Position numbers and translations under genes: made by a program | The notes under the pieces: generated by a model | Databases searched by the model: none | The model's input: the letters and a program-made list of their open reading frames with translations, nothing else | Told to the model about the DNA's origin: nothing | In this document: positions 54,694 through 63,335 of the stretch, in pieces | Layout: each line of letters opens with the position of its first letter | Position numbering within the stretch: position 1 is the first letter of the stretch | Origin: Burkholderia seminalis DSM 23518 | GTDB lineage: Bacteria; Pseudomonadota; Gammaproteobacteria; Burkholderiales; Burkholderiaceae | Direction of reading: 5' to 3' | Assembly: GCF_902832885.1 (NCBI RefSeq) | Contig: NZ_CADFDK010000006.1 | Location: 124,001-188,000 of the forward strand | DNA: 64,000 nt

Positions 54694-55992
54694 CTACTTG
54701 CCGGCCAGGCCGCCGAGCAGGCCTCCGACCAGCGACGTCACCGGCGCAAGCGGATTGGCGAGACCACCCGCCGGTGTGCCGGTCGCGGGACCATCGTGCA
54801 CGGTCGCCGGGATGCCGCCGACCACGCTCGTCACCAGCCCGGAGATCGGCACCGCACCGTTCGCGCCGCCCGGATTCACGAGGCCGCCCACGTTGGTAAC
54901 CGTGTTGCCGACCGCCCGGACAAGGGTGCCGACGCCGCCGACGAGCGGCTGAGGCGACGCGGCGCTCACCTTCCATCCGGCCGACGTGACCGCCGCGCCG
55001 ACCTGCCCGAGCAGGCCGGCCACCGGCTGCCCGAGGCCGGTGGCGGTGCCGACCTGCTGCGTGAGCTGGCCCGCCGTCGTCACGAGCGGCGTGATCGCCG
55101 TGCTGATCGCCTGCGTCGCCTGCTGGACCGGGCCCGACGACAACGCCGCGCCGAGCGTCGTGCCGCCCGTTCTCAAACCGCTGGACACCGTGTCGAGCAG
55201 CCCGCTGATCGGTGTCGTAAGCGGTGAAAGCGGCGAGAGCGGGCCGGTACCGAGCGCCTTGACGGTTTCGCTGAGGCCGCTGACGGGGTTGCTGGTCGAC
55301 GCAACGATGTTGCCGAGGCCGGCGACCGTCGTGCCGACCGGGTTCGGTACGATGCCGATCTGGCCGAGACCGGCACTCACGACGTTCGACGTCTGGCTGA
55401 TGATCGTGCCGACACCGGTCACCGTGTCGGCAGGCCCGACGGTGACGCCCCTGCTGACGCCGGGGAGGGTCACGCCGGCAAGCGTGGTGCCCACGTCCAT
55501 CACGATCCCGCCGACGGAGCTGATGATGCCGTTCGTGCCTGGCGCGCCGCTCGTGCCGCTACTGCTCGTGCCGCTACTGCTCGTGCCGCTGCTGCTCGTG
55601 CCGCTGCTGCTCGTGCCGCTGCTGCTCGTACCACTGCTGCTCGTGCCACTGCTGCTCGTACCACTGCTGCTCGTACCACTGCTGCTCGTACCACTGCTGC
55701 TCGTACCACTGCTGCTCGTGCCACTGCTGCTCGTGCCACTGCTGCTTGTGCCACTGCTGCTCGTGCCGCTGCTGCTCGTACCACTGCTGCTCGTGCCGCT
55801 CGACCCGCTGGTACCGCCGCTGCTCGAACCGCTCGACCCACTGGTACCGCTGGTCGTCCCGCTGGTACTCGTCCCGATGGTGTTGCCGGCCAGCGGCGGT
55901 GCCGTGATGTCTCCGCCACCACACGCAGCCAGCGTGCATGCCGCGGCAATGGCGGCGAACGCGACATTCGCCTTGATGAATGGATGTTGCAT
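54694..55992 (-). CDS. Lipoprotein with pentapeptide (GTSSS) tandem repeats
   Basis: The 432-residue protein begins with a lipoprotein signal (VAFAAIAAACTLAAC, lipobox LAAC) and a glycine/serine/threonine-rich region that contains 16 tandem copies of a five-residue unit encoded by a 15-base repeat (55561-55800). The C-terminal 280 residues are regular, rich in glycine, valine, threonine and proline, and contain repeated VxGxGTIxSQ-like and LLGQVGAA-like segments. It resembles surface lipoproteins of Burkholderia described as collagen-like or repeat-rich, but the GTSSS unit is not the G-X-Y triplet of collagen. An adhesin or surface spacer is a plausible role; the repeat number may vary. Confidence 0.75.
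   Translation of the reverse strand: MQHPFIKANVAFAAIAAACTLAACGGGDITAPPLAGNTIGTSTSGTTSGTSGSSGSSSGGTSGSSGTSSSGTSSSGTSSSGTSSSGTSSSGTSSSGTSSSGTSSSGTSSSGTSSSGTSSSGTSSSGTSSSGTSSSGTSSSGTSSSGTSGAPGTNGIISSVGGIVMDVGTTLAGVTLPGVSRGVTVGPADTVTGVGTIISQTSNVVSAGLGQIGIVPNPVGTTVAGLGNIVASTSNPVSGLSETVKALGTGPLSPLSPLTTPISGLLDTVSSGLRTGGTTLGAALSSGPVQQATQAISTAITPLVTTAGQLTQQVGTATGLGQPVAGLLGQVGAAVTSAGWKVSAASPQPLVGGVGTLVRAVGNTVTNVGGLVNPGGANGAVPISGLVTSVVGGIPATVHDGPATGTPAGGLANPLAPVTSLVGGLLGGLAGK
55561..55800 (-). repeat. Coding 15-base tandem repeat, 16 units
   Basis: Sixteen in-frame units encode GTSSS within the lipoprotein gene. The units differ by silent changes only (for example ACG or ACA-type variants within one codon position), so they are old enough to have drifted yet keep the reading frame. 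The 240-base tract can expand or shrink without frameshift. Confidence 0.95.
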
Positions 55993-56267
55993 GGAAGCCC
56001 CCGTCTGCTATTCAGCGCGATCCTTCCATCAAGCATCTACCGTGCCATTTCCGTCGGCCCCGTTAACAGTCTTTCGATCGGGACGCGATGACCTGCCGGC
56101 GGCGCGTTCGGGTACGGCGCATCGCTTCGGCGCCGGCTCGACCTTGCCGATCCGCACCTGCGTCCCGGCAACGCGGACGTAACATCGGCCTTGCGTTACG
56201 TAGCATGAATGGCGAAAGCATGCCGGGCATCGTCGGCCCGCGGCGAACCTGTCCGCACCGCCCGTCG

Positions 56268-56615
56268 TCACGGACCCTTCACCAGCTTCACGATCGTGAG
56301 CACGCCGTCCACACGCTCGATCCGGACCCTGACCTTGTCGCCGGTGCGCAGCGCCCCGATCGTCACCGCATCGCCGGCCTTGAACGCCATCGTCATCGCC
56401 GGCATCCCGACGTTGTCGAGCGCGCCGTGCCGAAGCGTGACCATCCCGTGCCCGGTGTCGACCTTCTTCACCTCGGCATCGGTCAGCGCGGCGTCCGGTG
56501 CCGCCATCTTCCTGCCGCCCATGTCCATGCCGGCCATGTCGCCGGCGGCCAATACCGGCATCGCAACAGTTGCCACCGCACACAAGACGGCAGCGGCATG
56601 AAAGCGGATCTTCAT
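56268..56615 (-). CDS. Periplasmic copper-binding CusF-like protein
   Basis: The 115-residue protein has a signal peptide (cleavage near VLAAG), a methionine-rich start (GDMAGMDMGGRKM) and a CusF-like beta-barrel (VDTGHGMVTLRHGALDNVG then MPAMTMAF). CusF binds Cu(I)/Ag(I) with one histidine, two methionines and a stacking tryptophan. Histidine (LRHGAL) and the methionines (MPAMTM) remain, but the tryptophan position is occupied by glycine, as in several CusF homologues of this group. It lies 83 bases from the DUF2182 gene on the same strand and probably shares its transcript. Confidence 0.83.
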   Translation of the reverse strand: MKIRFHAAAVLCAVATVAMPVLAAGDMAGMDMGGRKMAAPDAALTDAEVKKVDTGHGMVTLRHGALDNVGMPAMTMAFKAGDAVTIGALRTGDKVRVRIERVDGVLTIVKLVKGP

Positions 56616-56698
56616 CGATCGTCTCCCGTTGACGACTGCGTTGCCGGTGCGAGCACCATCACGGCCGGTGCACGGCCGCTGGCGCCAGCCGCGGACGA

Positions 56699-57490
56699 TC
56701 AGACCAGCAACGTCGCGCCGGCCCACACGATCAGCACGACGCCGAGCGCGCGGCCGACACGTTCTCCGCCTGGCAGGATCTTTTCCGCAAACACGAACAG
56801 CGACAACGCGGCAATCCACACGACGTTCATCACGCCGCCGACGAACAGCAGCGCCATCAGGAGCCAGCAGCAGCCCACGCAGTACGCCCCATGGCGCGCA
56901 CCGAGCAGGAAACTGCCGGCGACGCCCGGACGCCAGTGCGCGACCAGGAACGCGGCCGGCGCGCGGCATTGCCGCAGACACGCGCGCTTGAGCGGCGAGA
57001 ACTGATAGAGCCCGGCCAGCGCCAGCACGAACGCGGAAAGGGCCGCGCTCTTCGACCACAGCATCATCGCGGAGATCAACCCCGCCGGCTGCAGCAGTGC
57101 CTGAAGCCACGCCGCGCCGATCGAAAACGCGAGCCAGGCCGTCAGATAACCGGCCAGCAGCGACACCGACGTGAACGCCGAACCCGCTTCCCCGTTGCCG
57201 CGATGCCGCAACACGCGCCGGTACAGCATCACAAGCGGCGCCGCACCGGGCGTCATCATCGCGATCATCATCACCCACCACATCACGATCACGGTCGGCA
57301 GCGACGGCTCCATGCTGCCCGGGTCGTCCGCGAGCCGATGCGGAAAGAGCGCGACCGTCGTCATCTCCAGCGCCGACATGCCGGTACCCGCGCCCGTCCA
57401 CAGGTAGAACCAGCACACGGCGACGAGCGCGGCCATGCCGAGCAGCGTGATGACGCGCTCGCGCCCGAGCCAGATGCCGAGCGGAGTCAT
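56699..57490 (-). CDS. DUF2182 integral membrane metal-binding protein
   Basis: The 263-residue protein has seven or eight hydrophobic segments and the DUF2182 signature IVMWWVMMIAMMTPGAAPLVMLYRRV (methionine-rich), with cysteines in KRACLRQCRAP and HGAYCVGCCWLLM that may bind metal. Its start overlaps the end of the DUF1326 gene by four bases (57487-57490). DUF2182 and DUF1326 genes often occur together; transfer or sensing of copper is likely by association with the CusF-like gene, but the reaction is unknown. Confidence 0.85.
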   Translation of the reverse strand: MTPLGIWLGRERVITLLGMAALVAVCWFYLWTGAGTGMSALEMTTVALFPHRLADDPGSMEPSLPTVIVMWWVMMIAMMTPGAAPLVMLYRRVLRHRGNGEAGSAFTSVSLLAGYLTAWLAFSIGAAWLQALLQPAGLISAMMLWSKSAALSAFVLALAGLYQFSPLKRACLRQCRAPAAFLVAHWRPGVAGSFLLGARHGAYCVGCCWLLMALLFVGGVMNVVWIAALSLFVFAEKILPGGERVGRALGVVLIVWAGATLLV

Positions 57491-58131
57491 GCCGCGACGC
57501 GATGCCGGATCAGTCCGTGATTGTTCAGGTGCAGCCGCGCGAACTGCGCATAGGTGCCGTCGAGATTCAACGCGAGGTTGCCGTGCGAGCGCCCCGTGCC
57601 CGAACCGATCTCGGCCAGTTCGTATTCGAAACCGTGCGGCAGGTCGATTCGCACGCGATGCGCGTCGCCCGTCACCGGATTGCGGATCGGGTCGCCCGCG
57701 AGGTCGAACACGCCATCGACGTGAATCCGGCCGCGCCGGGCATCGACATCCACGTCGAAATCGATCTTCGCGAAGATCGGATCGAACGCGTGCTCCAGCG
57801 TCGACGCGTACACCGAGAACATCGTCGCGAACGGATCGGTATCCTGACCGGTCATGATCTTCAGCACGGCATCGCGCTGCGCCAGGCTGGCGCGTTCGTC
57901 GACGATCGGCTGGCACTTTCCGTGACCTTCGTGGACAGCGCCCGGCCAATGGAACACGACCGCGATCCGGACGCCGTCGAGCACCACGTCGCCGTAGTGA
58001 CCGCTGTCGATCGAAATCGCGCCCATCGCCTCGCAGTTGCCGTTGGTCGGCAGCGCATTGAACTGGCATGGGCAACCGTATGAGCAATTGCAGCTGATCA
58101 TTTCGGTGCCCTGAATCTCCCACGGCGTCAT
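57487..58131 (-). CDS. DUF1326 protein
   Basis: The 214-residue cytosolic protein begins with a cysteine-rich motif (SCNCSYGCPCQFN), the hallmark of DUF1326, which may hold a metal or iron-sulfur centre, and continues with the GNCEAMGAISIDSGHYGDVVLDG segment. It is the first gene of the DUF1326-DUF2182-CusF set and is coupled to DUF2182 by overlapping start and stop. Its function is unknown beyond the metal association. Confidence 0.85.
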   Translation of the reverse strand: MTPWEIQGTEMISCNCSYGCPCQFNALPTNGNCEAMGAISIDSGHYGDVVLDGVRIAVVFHWPGAVHEGHGKCQPIVDERASLAQRDAVLKIMTGQDTDPFATMFSVYASTLEHAFDPIFAKIDFDVDVDARRGRIHVDGVFDLAGDPIRNPVTGDAHRVRIDLPHGFEYELAEIGSGTGRSHGNLALNLDGTYAQFARLHLNNHGLIRHRVAA

Positions 58132-58298
58132 GGCTCCACCTCGCGCTCTGTGACACATGAACGCTTCGAATCTAGTGCACGCTATCGGGGAAATCAAAGC
58201 AGGAATGCCCGCGTTAGAACGGTGTTTCCGCGCCTCATATATGACTTATTGAACCGCGTGCGCATCGGCATTCCGGTCGCTGTCTCCGCCCCGTCGCG

Positions 58299-58598
58299 TC
58301 ACACGAGCAACGACGCGACGATCGCACACCACACCGCGCTCGCGCCGCCCAGAAACGCGCGCCGTGCGACGAGCATCCGAGATTCGTCACCGGGGGTCTT
58401 CATCGGCGAGGTGGCGAGAAACGGCACGCACGCGAGACAGGCGAAGCCCGCCAGCGCGAGCACCACGACGACATAGTCGCCGAACCGCCAGGGCAGCGGT
58501 TCGTGCAATCCCCAGTAACCGAGAAACAGCATGCCCATCGAGAACATCGTCGCGGAGGCCGAGCTGAGCGCGACCACCGATCCCGTCGGAAACTGCAT
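58299..58598 (-). CDS. Small hypothetical membrane protein
   Basis: The 99-residue protein has three hydrophobic segments (SASATMFSMGMLFLGYWGLH, FGDYVVVVLALAGFACLACV, AFLGGASAVWCAIVASLLV). A GGGAGG ribosome site precedes the ATG. No family was recognised. It lies about 170 bases upstream of the DUF1326 operon on the same strand and may be its extension or a separate unit. Confidence 0.55.
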   Translation of the reverse strand: MQFPTGSVVALSSASATMFSMGMLFLGYWGLHEPLPWRFGDYVVVVLALAGFACLACVPFLATSPMKTPGDESRMLVARRAFLGGASAVWCAIVASLLV

Positions 58599-58814
58599 GG
58601 GAACCTCCCTTCGCGCAGCGCGCGATGCAACGCTTCTCGCCAGGGATCACCACGATCGCGCCGGCTATCGACCGGTCACGGATTCATGACCCGCTCGAAA
58701 GGACGAAGCGCGCCCCCGCTGCCGCTCGACGAATACGCGTTGTCACGGATTGACAGATTCAGCCAGACAAGCCGACATTTCGTACCGATCCAATCGGGCA
58801 CGTACGTCACGCCG

Positions 58815-59063
58815 CTACTCCGGCTTCTTCGCGACCTGCGCGACGGAAATCCAGCCCACCACCGCCGCGGCGACCCAGCAGCACGTGACCAGCAAGTCGA
58901 GATTCATCCAGCCTTCGAAATTCGCACTGTTTTCGAAACTGCAGCGCTGACGGCCCCTGACCCACATGCAGCCGCTGATCAGCTGGTCGATGTGCATGTA
59001 GACGCTGTATACCGCAACAGCCGAGGCGATGACGGCGACCCGCAGGCTCATGCTTTTTTTCAT
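58815..59063 (-). CDS. Small hypothetical membrane protein with cysteines
   Basis: The 82-residue protein has two hydrophobic segments (LRVAVIASAVAVYSVYMH and LLVTCCWVAAAVVGWISVA) joined by a loop containing GCMWVRGRQRCSF. A double cysteine lies in the second segment. No family was recognised. Upstream bases at 59064-59199 form the divergent promoter shared with the next gene. Confidence 0.5.
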   Translation of the reverse strand: MKKSMSLRVAVIASAVAVYSVYMHIDQLISGCMWVRGRQRCSFENSANFEGWMNLDLLVTCCWVAAAVVGWISVAQVAKKPE

Positions 59064-59199
59064 TGGTGCTGGACGCGTGTGGTGAACTCCCGTCGATCTT
59101 AAGCCAATGGCGATGCGTGACGCAATCGCCCGGGTATCGTCCCGATTGACCGGTACGCGTGAAACAGTGTCGACCGGGTAACCACAACGGGGAACGCTC

Positions 59200-59601
59200 A
59201 TGACGAAACAGAACACGATCGCGCTGATCGTCGATCCCGGAAGCGGCGAGCGGATTCGCGACGTCGCCGCGCACGCCCGGCATACGTGGGTCGTCACGAG
59301 CGACATCAACGATACCGTCGTCAAACGGATCTGGAATACATCAGCGGCGTTGCCCGGGCAAGCCGCCGAAGGTGGCGTCACCACGTTCCTGCGCCATGGC
59401 GACGACCGCGAAAGCTGGTGCGCCGGCATCCTGGATACGCTGGACGACCATCACAACGGCGCAACGCACGGCTATGCGATGCTGGCGGTTTTCGGCACGA
59501 CGCTCTCCGAGCGGCTCCGGCTGGCGTTGATGGCACTCGGATTCTCGGGTTTTGCGTCGACCGACGACGGGTTTAGCGCGGTCAAGCCTGACACGGCATG
59601 A
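59200..59601 (+). CDS. Hypothetical cytosolic protein
   Basis: The 133-residue protein is predicted soluble, with alternating beta-alpha pattern (IALIVDPGSGERIRDVAAHARHTWVV, GYAMLAVFGTTLSERLRLALMALGFSGF). It has a GGGAACG ribosome region. No convincing family match was found; a resemblance to nucleotide-binding or methylglyoxal synthase-like folds is too weak to use. It is a single gene followed directly by an aldolase pseudogene. Confidence 0.55.
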   Translation: MTKQNTIALIVDPGSGERIRDVAAHARHTWVVTSDINDTVVKRIWNTSAALPGQAAEGGVTTFLRHGDDRESWCAGILDTLDDHHNGATHGYAMLAVFGTTLSERLRLALMALGFSGFASTDDGFSAVKPDTA

Positions 59602-59724
59602 ACGATAGATGGGCTGCGGGCATCGCCCTCTCCCCCTTGATCGGCCTGATCGCCCTCAGGCAGTCCACTGCCAGTTGCTGATAGATCCGTACCGTTCGCC
59701 TTCGCTTCGATCTCCGCGTCGCGC

Positions 59725-60088
59725 AACCGCTGCACGACGCGCCTCGGCATGCCCGCGAGCAACACGCCGACGGAAGTGTTCGTCGCCGTGTGCTGCCGGA
59801 TGGGGATCGAGACGGGTGTCGCCCTGTTCGCGATCTTGCGTCGCCAACGATCTCGTCGTGCCGATCGTGGACGCGCCGTTCCACCGCGACCGCGATGCGC
59901 TGACGCTCAGCTACGCGGGCGTCCACTCGTCGCTCCTGCTGTTCGCGAAGCGCGCGGAGGCGAAGTACGGGATTCCTGCGCGCGAAATCCTCGTCGAACT
60001 CGGCCGGCAGCGGCTCGTCGGTGGCCGAGAGGACATGATCGAGGATGCCGCGCTGGCGATAGTGCGGGCGCGGGAGGTGGCGGCGTAA
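59725..60088 (+). pseudogene. Decayed 4-hydroxy-2-oxovalerate aldolase (MhpE/BphI-type) C-terminal part
   Basis: One frame gives [20 protein letters not shown] and LFAIL, another continues [19 protein letters not shown], then [20 protein letters not shown] and [20 protein letters not shown] to a stop at 60088. These are consecutive pieces of the C-terminal half of 4-hydroxy-2-oxovalerate aldolase, joined across a frameshift near 59830. The N-terminal barrel is missing. The enzyme normally ends meta-cleavage of aromatics; this copy cannot work. Confidence 0.75.
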
Positions 60089-60197
60089 GCCCGCACGCGG
60101 CTTCCTCGTGCCAATGTCAACGACGCGCAAGACGTACAGGCATGCGGTTTGCCCAATTGTCGGCCACCGTCAACTGACACCAAGCTGTCGCCCCCGC

Positions 60198-60449
60198 TCA
60201 ACGATGCTTCCCGCCATGCTTGCGCGCCCGATGCTCGGCACGCTTGTGCAGCAGCACCGGCATCAGTTCCTCGATGTACCGCCGCGCCTGCCCGCGCGTG
60301 ACGATCTCGCTGAAGCGTTGATGCGCCTGCTCCTGTCCGACGAGCGCCGCATGCGCTTTCCTCAGGATGTGCAGATATGCGATCAGGCTCGTGCCGTCGC
60401 GCACGGGTAGCGCATCGCGCGGGTCCGGAGTCGGGGCGGCGGTACTCAT
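60198..60449 (-). CDS. Hypothetical small protein coupled to the phosphoesterase
   Basis: The 83-residue product is hydrophilic, with a helical middle (TSLIAYLHILRKAHAALVGQEQAHQRFSEIV) and a basic, histidine-rich C-terminus (HKRAEHRARKHGGKHR). Its start overlaps the phosphoesterase stop by four bases, so translation is coupled. The function is unknown; such a partner might be a chaperone or subunit. Confidence 0.6.
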   Translation of the reverse strand: MSTAAPTPDPRDALPVRDGTSLIAYLHILRKAHAALVGQEQAHQRFSEIVTRGQARRYIEELMPVLLHKRAEHRARKHGGKHR

Positions 60450-61693
60450 GTTCCGATCCTTTGCGGACAATCCGTCCGGCACGTAGGCGTCACGAGCGCC
60501 AGCAGGTCGTTGGCGAGGCGGTCGCGATCGGTCAGCGGCGCGAGGCCGAACAGCCGCTCGAGCGTCGCGGCGACCGATGCATGGTCATACGGCGTGTGAT
60601 CGACGTGCCCGGCCGCGACCCACGGCGAAATCACGATCGCCGGCACGCGCACGCCGTACACGTCGAAGCCGAAGCCGCTCGCGTTCAGCGTCGCGGGCGC
60701 GCCGTCGTTCGGCGGCGGCGCGGCGCCCGGCCCGACCGAATCGTAGAAGCCGCCGTGCTCGTCGTAGACGATCACGAACAGGCTGCTGTTCCACACCGGC
60801 GAATTGCGGATCGCGTTGTACACGCGCGCGGCGAGCCGGTCGCCGCCGGCGAGACCGTCCATCGGATGCTGCGAGCTGCCGTTCTGATAGGTACCGTGCA
60901 CGATGTCGCCGTAACCGGGCTCGATGAACGTATAGCGCGCCGTGTAGCCGGCCGCGAGATCGGCGTCGAAATGCGCGAGATCGTCGATGTCGAAGAAGCT
61001 GATGCCCTTCAACGACGCGACCTGCGGCACGTGGCCGAGCGGGTCGCCCGTCTGGTCCTGGTAGATGCGCCAGTTGTCGTCGCCGAGCGCGCCGAAGATC
61101 GAACCCTTCGGATACGGAAAACCGTCGAACCCGTCCCATCCCAGCATTTCCTGCTTGGTCGGCGAATGGTCGAGCCCGGCCGACGACGCGCCATGCAGGA
61201 AGAAGCGGTTCGGCCAGGTCGGCCCCGGCATCGATGCATGCCACGCATCACACAGCACGAACGCGTTCGCGAGCGCGTAAAGCGACGGCGCCTGCGTCAC
61301 GACGTCGACACCCTGCATGATCTTGCCCGCATCGACCGGCCGCGGCGGCGTGCCTTCGGAATGCGACGTCGCGTAGTTCGACACGAAACCCGAATTGGTG
61401 ATGGACGGATAGGCCTGCCCTTTCACGAACGGTACGCCCGCGCCGCACAGCTGTTCGAGCACGTCGGTGAATTCGTGGCACGGATCGGTCGGCATCCGGT
61501 CGGGCGCGCCGCCGCCGAACGGATAGACCGCGCCGCCGTACGCGTTGCTGTTGCCCGGCGACGCGGCGACGATGCCGGCAATGCCCGACAGTGCAAACAG
61601 GTGATCGAAGGAACGGTTCTCGAGCATCAGCACGAACACGTGCCGGATGCGGTCCTGAACGGACGGGGATGCGGGGGCTGCGTCTGCACTCAT
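60446..61693 (-). CDS. Phosphoesterase-family (phospholipase C/acid phosphatase-like) protein without a signal peptide
   Basis: The 415-residue protein shares the phosphoesterase family motifs: HVFVLMLENRSFDHLFALSG at the front, MPGPTWPNRFFLHGAS in the middle and FVIVYDEHGGFYDSVGPG near the end. It is related to the AcpA-like protein at 39169 but is shorter and has no signal peptide or lipobox, so it may stay in the cytosol or use another export route. The ATG at 61693 was chosen because the longer frame adds arginine-rich residues typical of noncoding DNA. It heads a two-gene operon. Confidence 0.85.
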   Translation of the reverse strand: MSADAAPASPSVQDRIRHVFVLMLENRSFDHLFALSGIAGIVAASPGNSNAYGGAVYPFGGGAPDRMPTDPCHEFTDVLEQLCGAGVPFVKGQAYPSITNSGFVSNYATSHSEGTPPRPVDAGKIMQGVDVVTQAPSLYALANAFVLCDAWHASMPGPTWPNRFFLHGASSAGLDHSPTKQEMLGWDGFDGFPYPKGSIFGALGDDNWRIYQDQTGDPLGHVPQVASLKGISFFDIDDLAHFDADLAAGYTARYTFIEPGYGDIVHGTYQNGSSQHPMDGLAGGDRLAARVYNAIRNSPVWNSSLFVIVYDEHGGFYDSVGPGAAPPPNDGAPATLNASGFGFDVYGVRVPAIVISPWVAAGHVDHTPYDHASVAATLERLFGLAPLTDRDRLANDLLALVTPTCRTDCPQRIGT

Positions 61694-61983
61694 GGCGCCT
61701 CCTGGCGTCGCGCGACGAATGTCCGGCTGGCGCGATCGTCGGCCCGCTGAAAGCCACCGAAGGAATGGCAAGCCACGCGCGCGGGCCGCGAATTGCCGAC
61801 GAGTGTACGGCCGCGCCGCCCCGCGCGTAAAGCATCGTGCGCACCGCGTCGCGGCATGGACGGCCCCCGGCCGCATAGGCGAGCCCGACGATATCGGTCA
61901 GTGATCGCGTCCTGCCGTCGGACGACAACCGCCGGGCCGATGCGCAGCGCATCGAGGTGTCGGGCGGAAAGGCACGTCGGGCG

Positions 61984-62065
61984 TTGACTTTCGCCGATCG
62001 GCCCGATACGATCGATGCACTTTCAAGACGCCCTCCCGGTCCGCCGGGAGGGCGTTTCGTTTTGG
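61984..62065 (+). promoter_or_regulatory. Promoter with an immediate leader terminator
   Basis: TTGACT (61984-61989) and TACGAT (62007-62012) are 17 bases apart, a good sigma-70 promoter. Just downstream lies a perfect 12-base stem, ACGCCCTCCCGG-TCCG-CCGGGAGGGCGT (62028-62055), then TTCGTTTTGG. The transcript would meet a terminator-like hairpin after about 10-35 bases, either making a short RNA or attenuating the hydrolase gene at 62094. The remainder of the 400-base gap to 61693 holds no recognised gene. Confidence 0.6.
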
Positions 62066-62093
62066 TTCCCCAACCAGACGGAAACGACTTGAA

Positions 62094-62900
62094 ATGAACC
62101 CCATCGACACCTCCTCCGCCCGCCCGACCGGCAACCACGACGGGCTCGGCTACCTGCGGCATGGCGCCGGCCCCGAATGCGTGATGGTCCTGCACGACTG
62201 GCTCGGCGACCACACGAACTACACGGCAACGCTGCCGTATCTCGACGAAACAGCCTTCACGTACGTGTTCGTCGACCTGCGCGGCTACGGCGCGTCCCGC
62301 CACCTGACCGGCGCATGCACCGTCGACGAGATTTCCGCCGATTGCCTCGCGCTCGCGGATCGTCTCGGCTGGCAGCGCTTTCACGTGATCGGCCATTCGA
62401 TGACCGGCATGGCGACGCAGCGGCTCGCAGCCGATGCGCCGTCACGCATCAAGAGCGCGATCGCCGTGTGTCCGGTATCGGCGGCCGGCAACCGCCTGGG
62501 CGCCGACGCGCGCGCATTCTTCGCGAGCACGACGGTCGACGACGATGCGTTTCGGCGGCTCGTGCGATTCGTGACGGGTGGATTGTCGGCGCGCTGGGCC
62601 GACCTGAAGTTGCGGCAGAACCGCGAACGCGTGGCGCCGGGTTGCCGACTCGCGTATCTCGACATGCTGACGGGCGCGGATTTCGTCGACGACATCCGCG
62701 GGCTCGACACGCGCTTTCTGGTAATCGTCGGCGACAAGGATCCGGGAATCGACGCAGCGGCGATGCAGGCGACCTTTCTCGCGTGGCACCCGGGCGCGCG
62801 GCTCGTGACGATACCGAATTGCGGGCATTACCCGATGCAGGAATGTCCGCCGCACTTCGCGATGATCGTCGAGGATTTCCTGCGGGACGCGGCCGCCTGA
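62094..62900 (+). CDS. Alpha/beta hydrolase
   Basis: The 268-residue protein has the alpha/beta hydrolase pattern: an oxyanion HDWLGDHTNY, the nucleophile elbow GHSMTGMA, the acid in IVGDKDPGID and the histidine in GHYPMQECP. These three residues form a catalytic triad. No signal peptide is present. The substrate is unknown. The ribosome site is weak (GGAAACGACTTGAA), and the promoter-terminator leader upstream suggests controlled expression. Confidence 0.82.
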   Translation: MNPIDTSSARPTGNHDGLGYLRHGAGPECVMVLHDWLGDHTNYTATLPYLDETAFTYVFVDLRGYGASRHLTGACTVDEISADCLALADRLGWQRFHVIGHSMTGMATQRLAADAPSRIKSAIAVCPVSAAGNRLGADARAFFASTTVDDDAFRRLVRFVTGGLSARWADLKLRQNRERVAPGCRLAYLDMLTGADFVDDIRGLDTRFLVIVGDKDPGIDAAAMQATFLAWHPGARLVTIPNCGHYPMQECPPHFAMIVEDFLRDAAA

Positions 62901-63071
62901 GCGTTGCGCACGCGCGGCGGCCGGTGAAGGCGGTGGGGGCCGCCGCGGCATGACGGCGCCGCCGGCGACCGACGAACGGCATGCAACGCGTCGTTCATCC
63001 GGTGCGTCCGGCCGCGTGGCCGGACGGGTTTCGACCCGGTGCGCGAGTGGCCGCGCACCGGTCGAGGCCGC

Positions 63072-63335
63072 TTAACGACGCGGCTGGCCGCTTCGCGGCG
63101 GACGCGGGGAATTCGCGTCCTTGTGACGGAAGTTGATGCGGCCCTTCGTGAGGTCGTAGACCGACAGTTCCAGCGTCACGCGGTCGCCCGCGAGAATCCG
63201 GATGTGGTTCTTGCGCATGCGGCCCGACGCGTACGCGCCAACCACGACGCCGTTTTCCAGCGTCACACGGTATTTGCTGTCCGGCAGCACTTCGTCGACG
63301 ATTCCGTCGAGTTCCAGCAGTTCTTCTTTTGCCAA
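63072..63335 (-). CDS. infA: Translation initiation factor IF-1
   Basis: The 87-residue OB-fold protein has the IF-1 sequence ([45 protein letters not shown]) and a basic, proline-rich tail ([18 protein letters not shown]) longer than the usual 72 residues. IF-1 binds the ribosomal A site during initiation. The start is taken as TTG at 63333-63335 because the family begins MAKE and a perfect GGAGG lies 7 bases upstream; no ATG fits. This tail-bearing form is a second infA found in Burkholderia and relatives. Confidence 0.92.
   Translation of the reverse strand: MAKEELLELDGIVDEVLPDSKYRVTLENGVVVGAYASGRMRKNHIRILAGDRVTLELSVYDLTKGRINFRHKDANSPRPPRSGQPRR

Noticed and set aside
55561-55800. Collagen-like or CRISPR-like repeat
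   Set aside because: The unit is five residues (GTSSS), not G-X-Y, and repeats are direct and contiguous with no unique spacers.
59200-59601. Methylglyoxal synthase
   Set aside because: Size is similar but the catalytic aspartates and phosphate loop could not be found.
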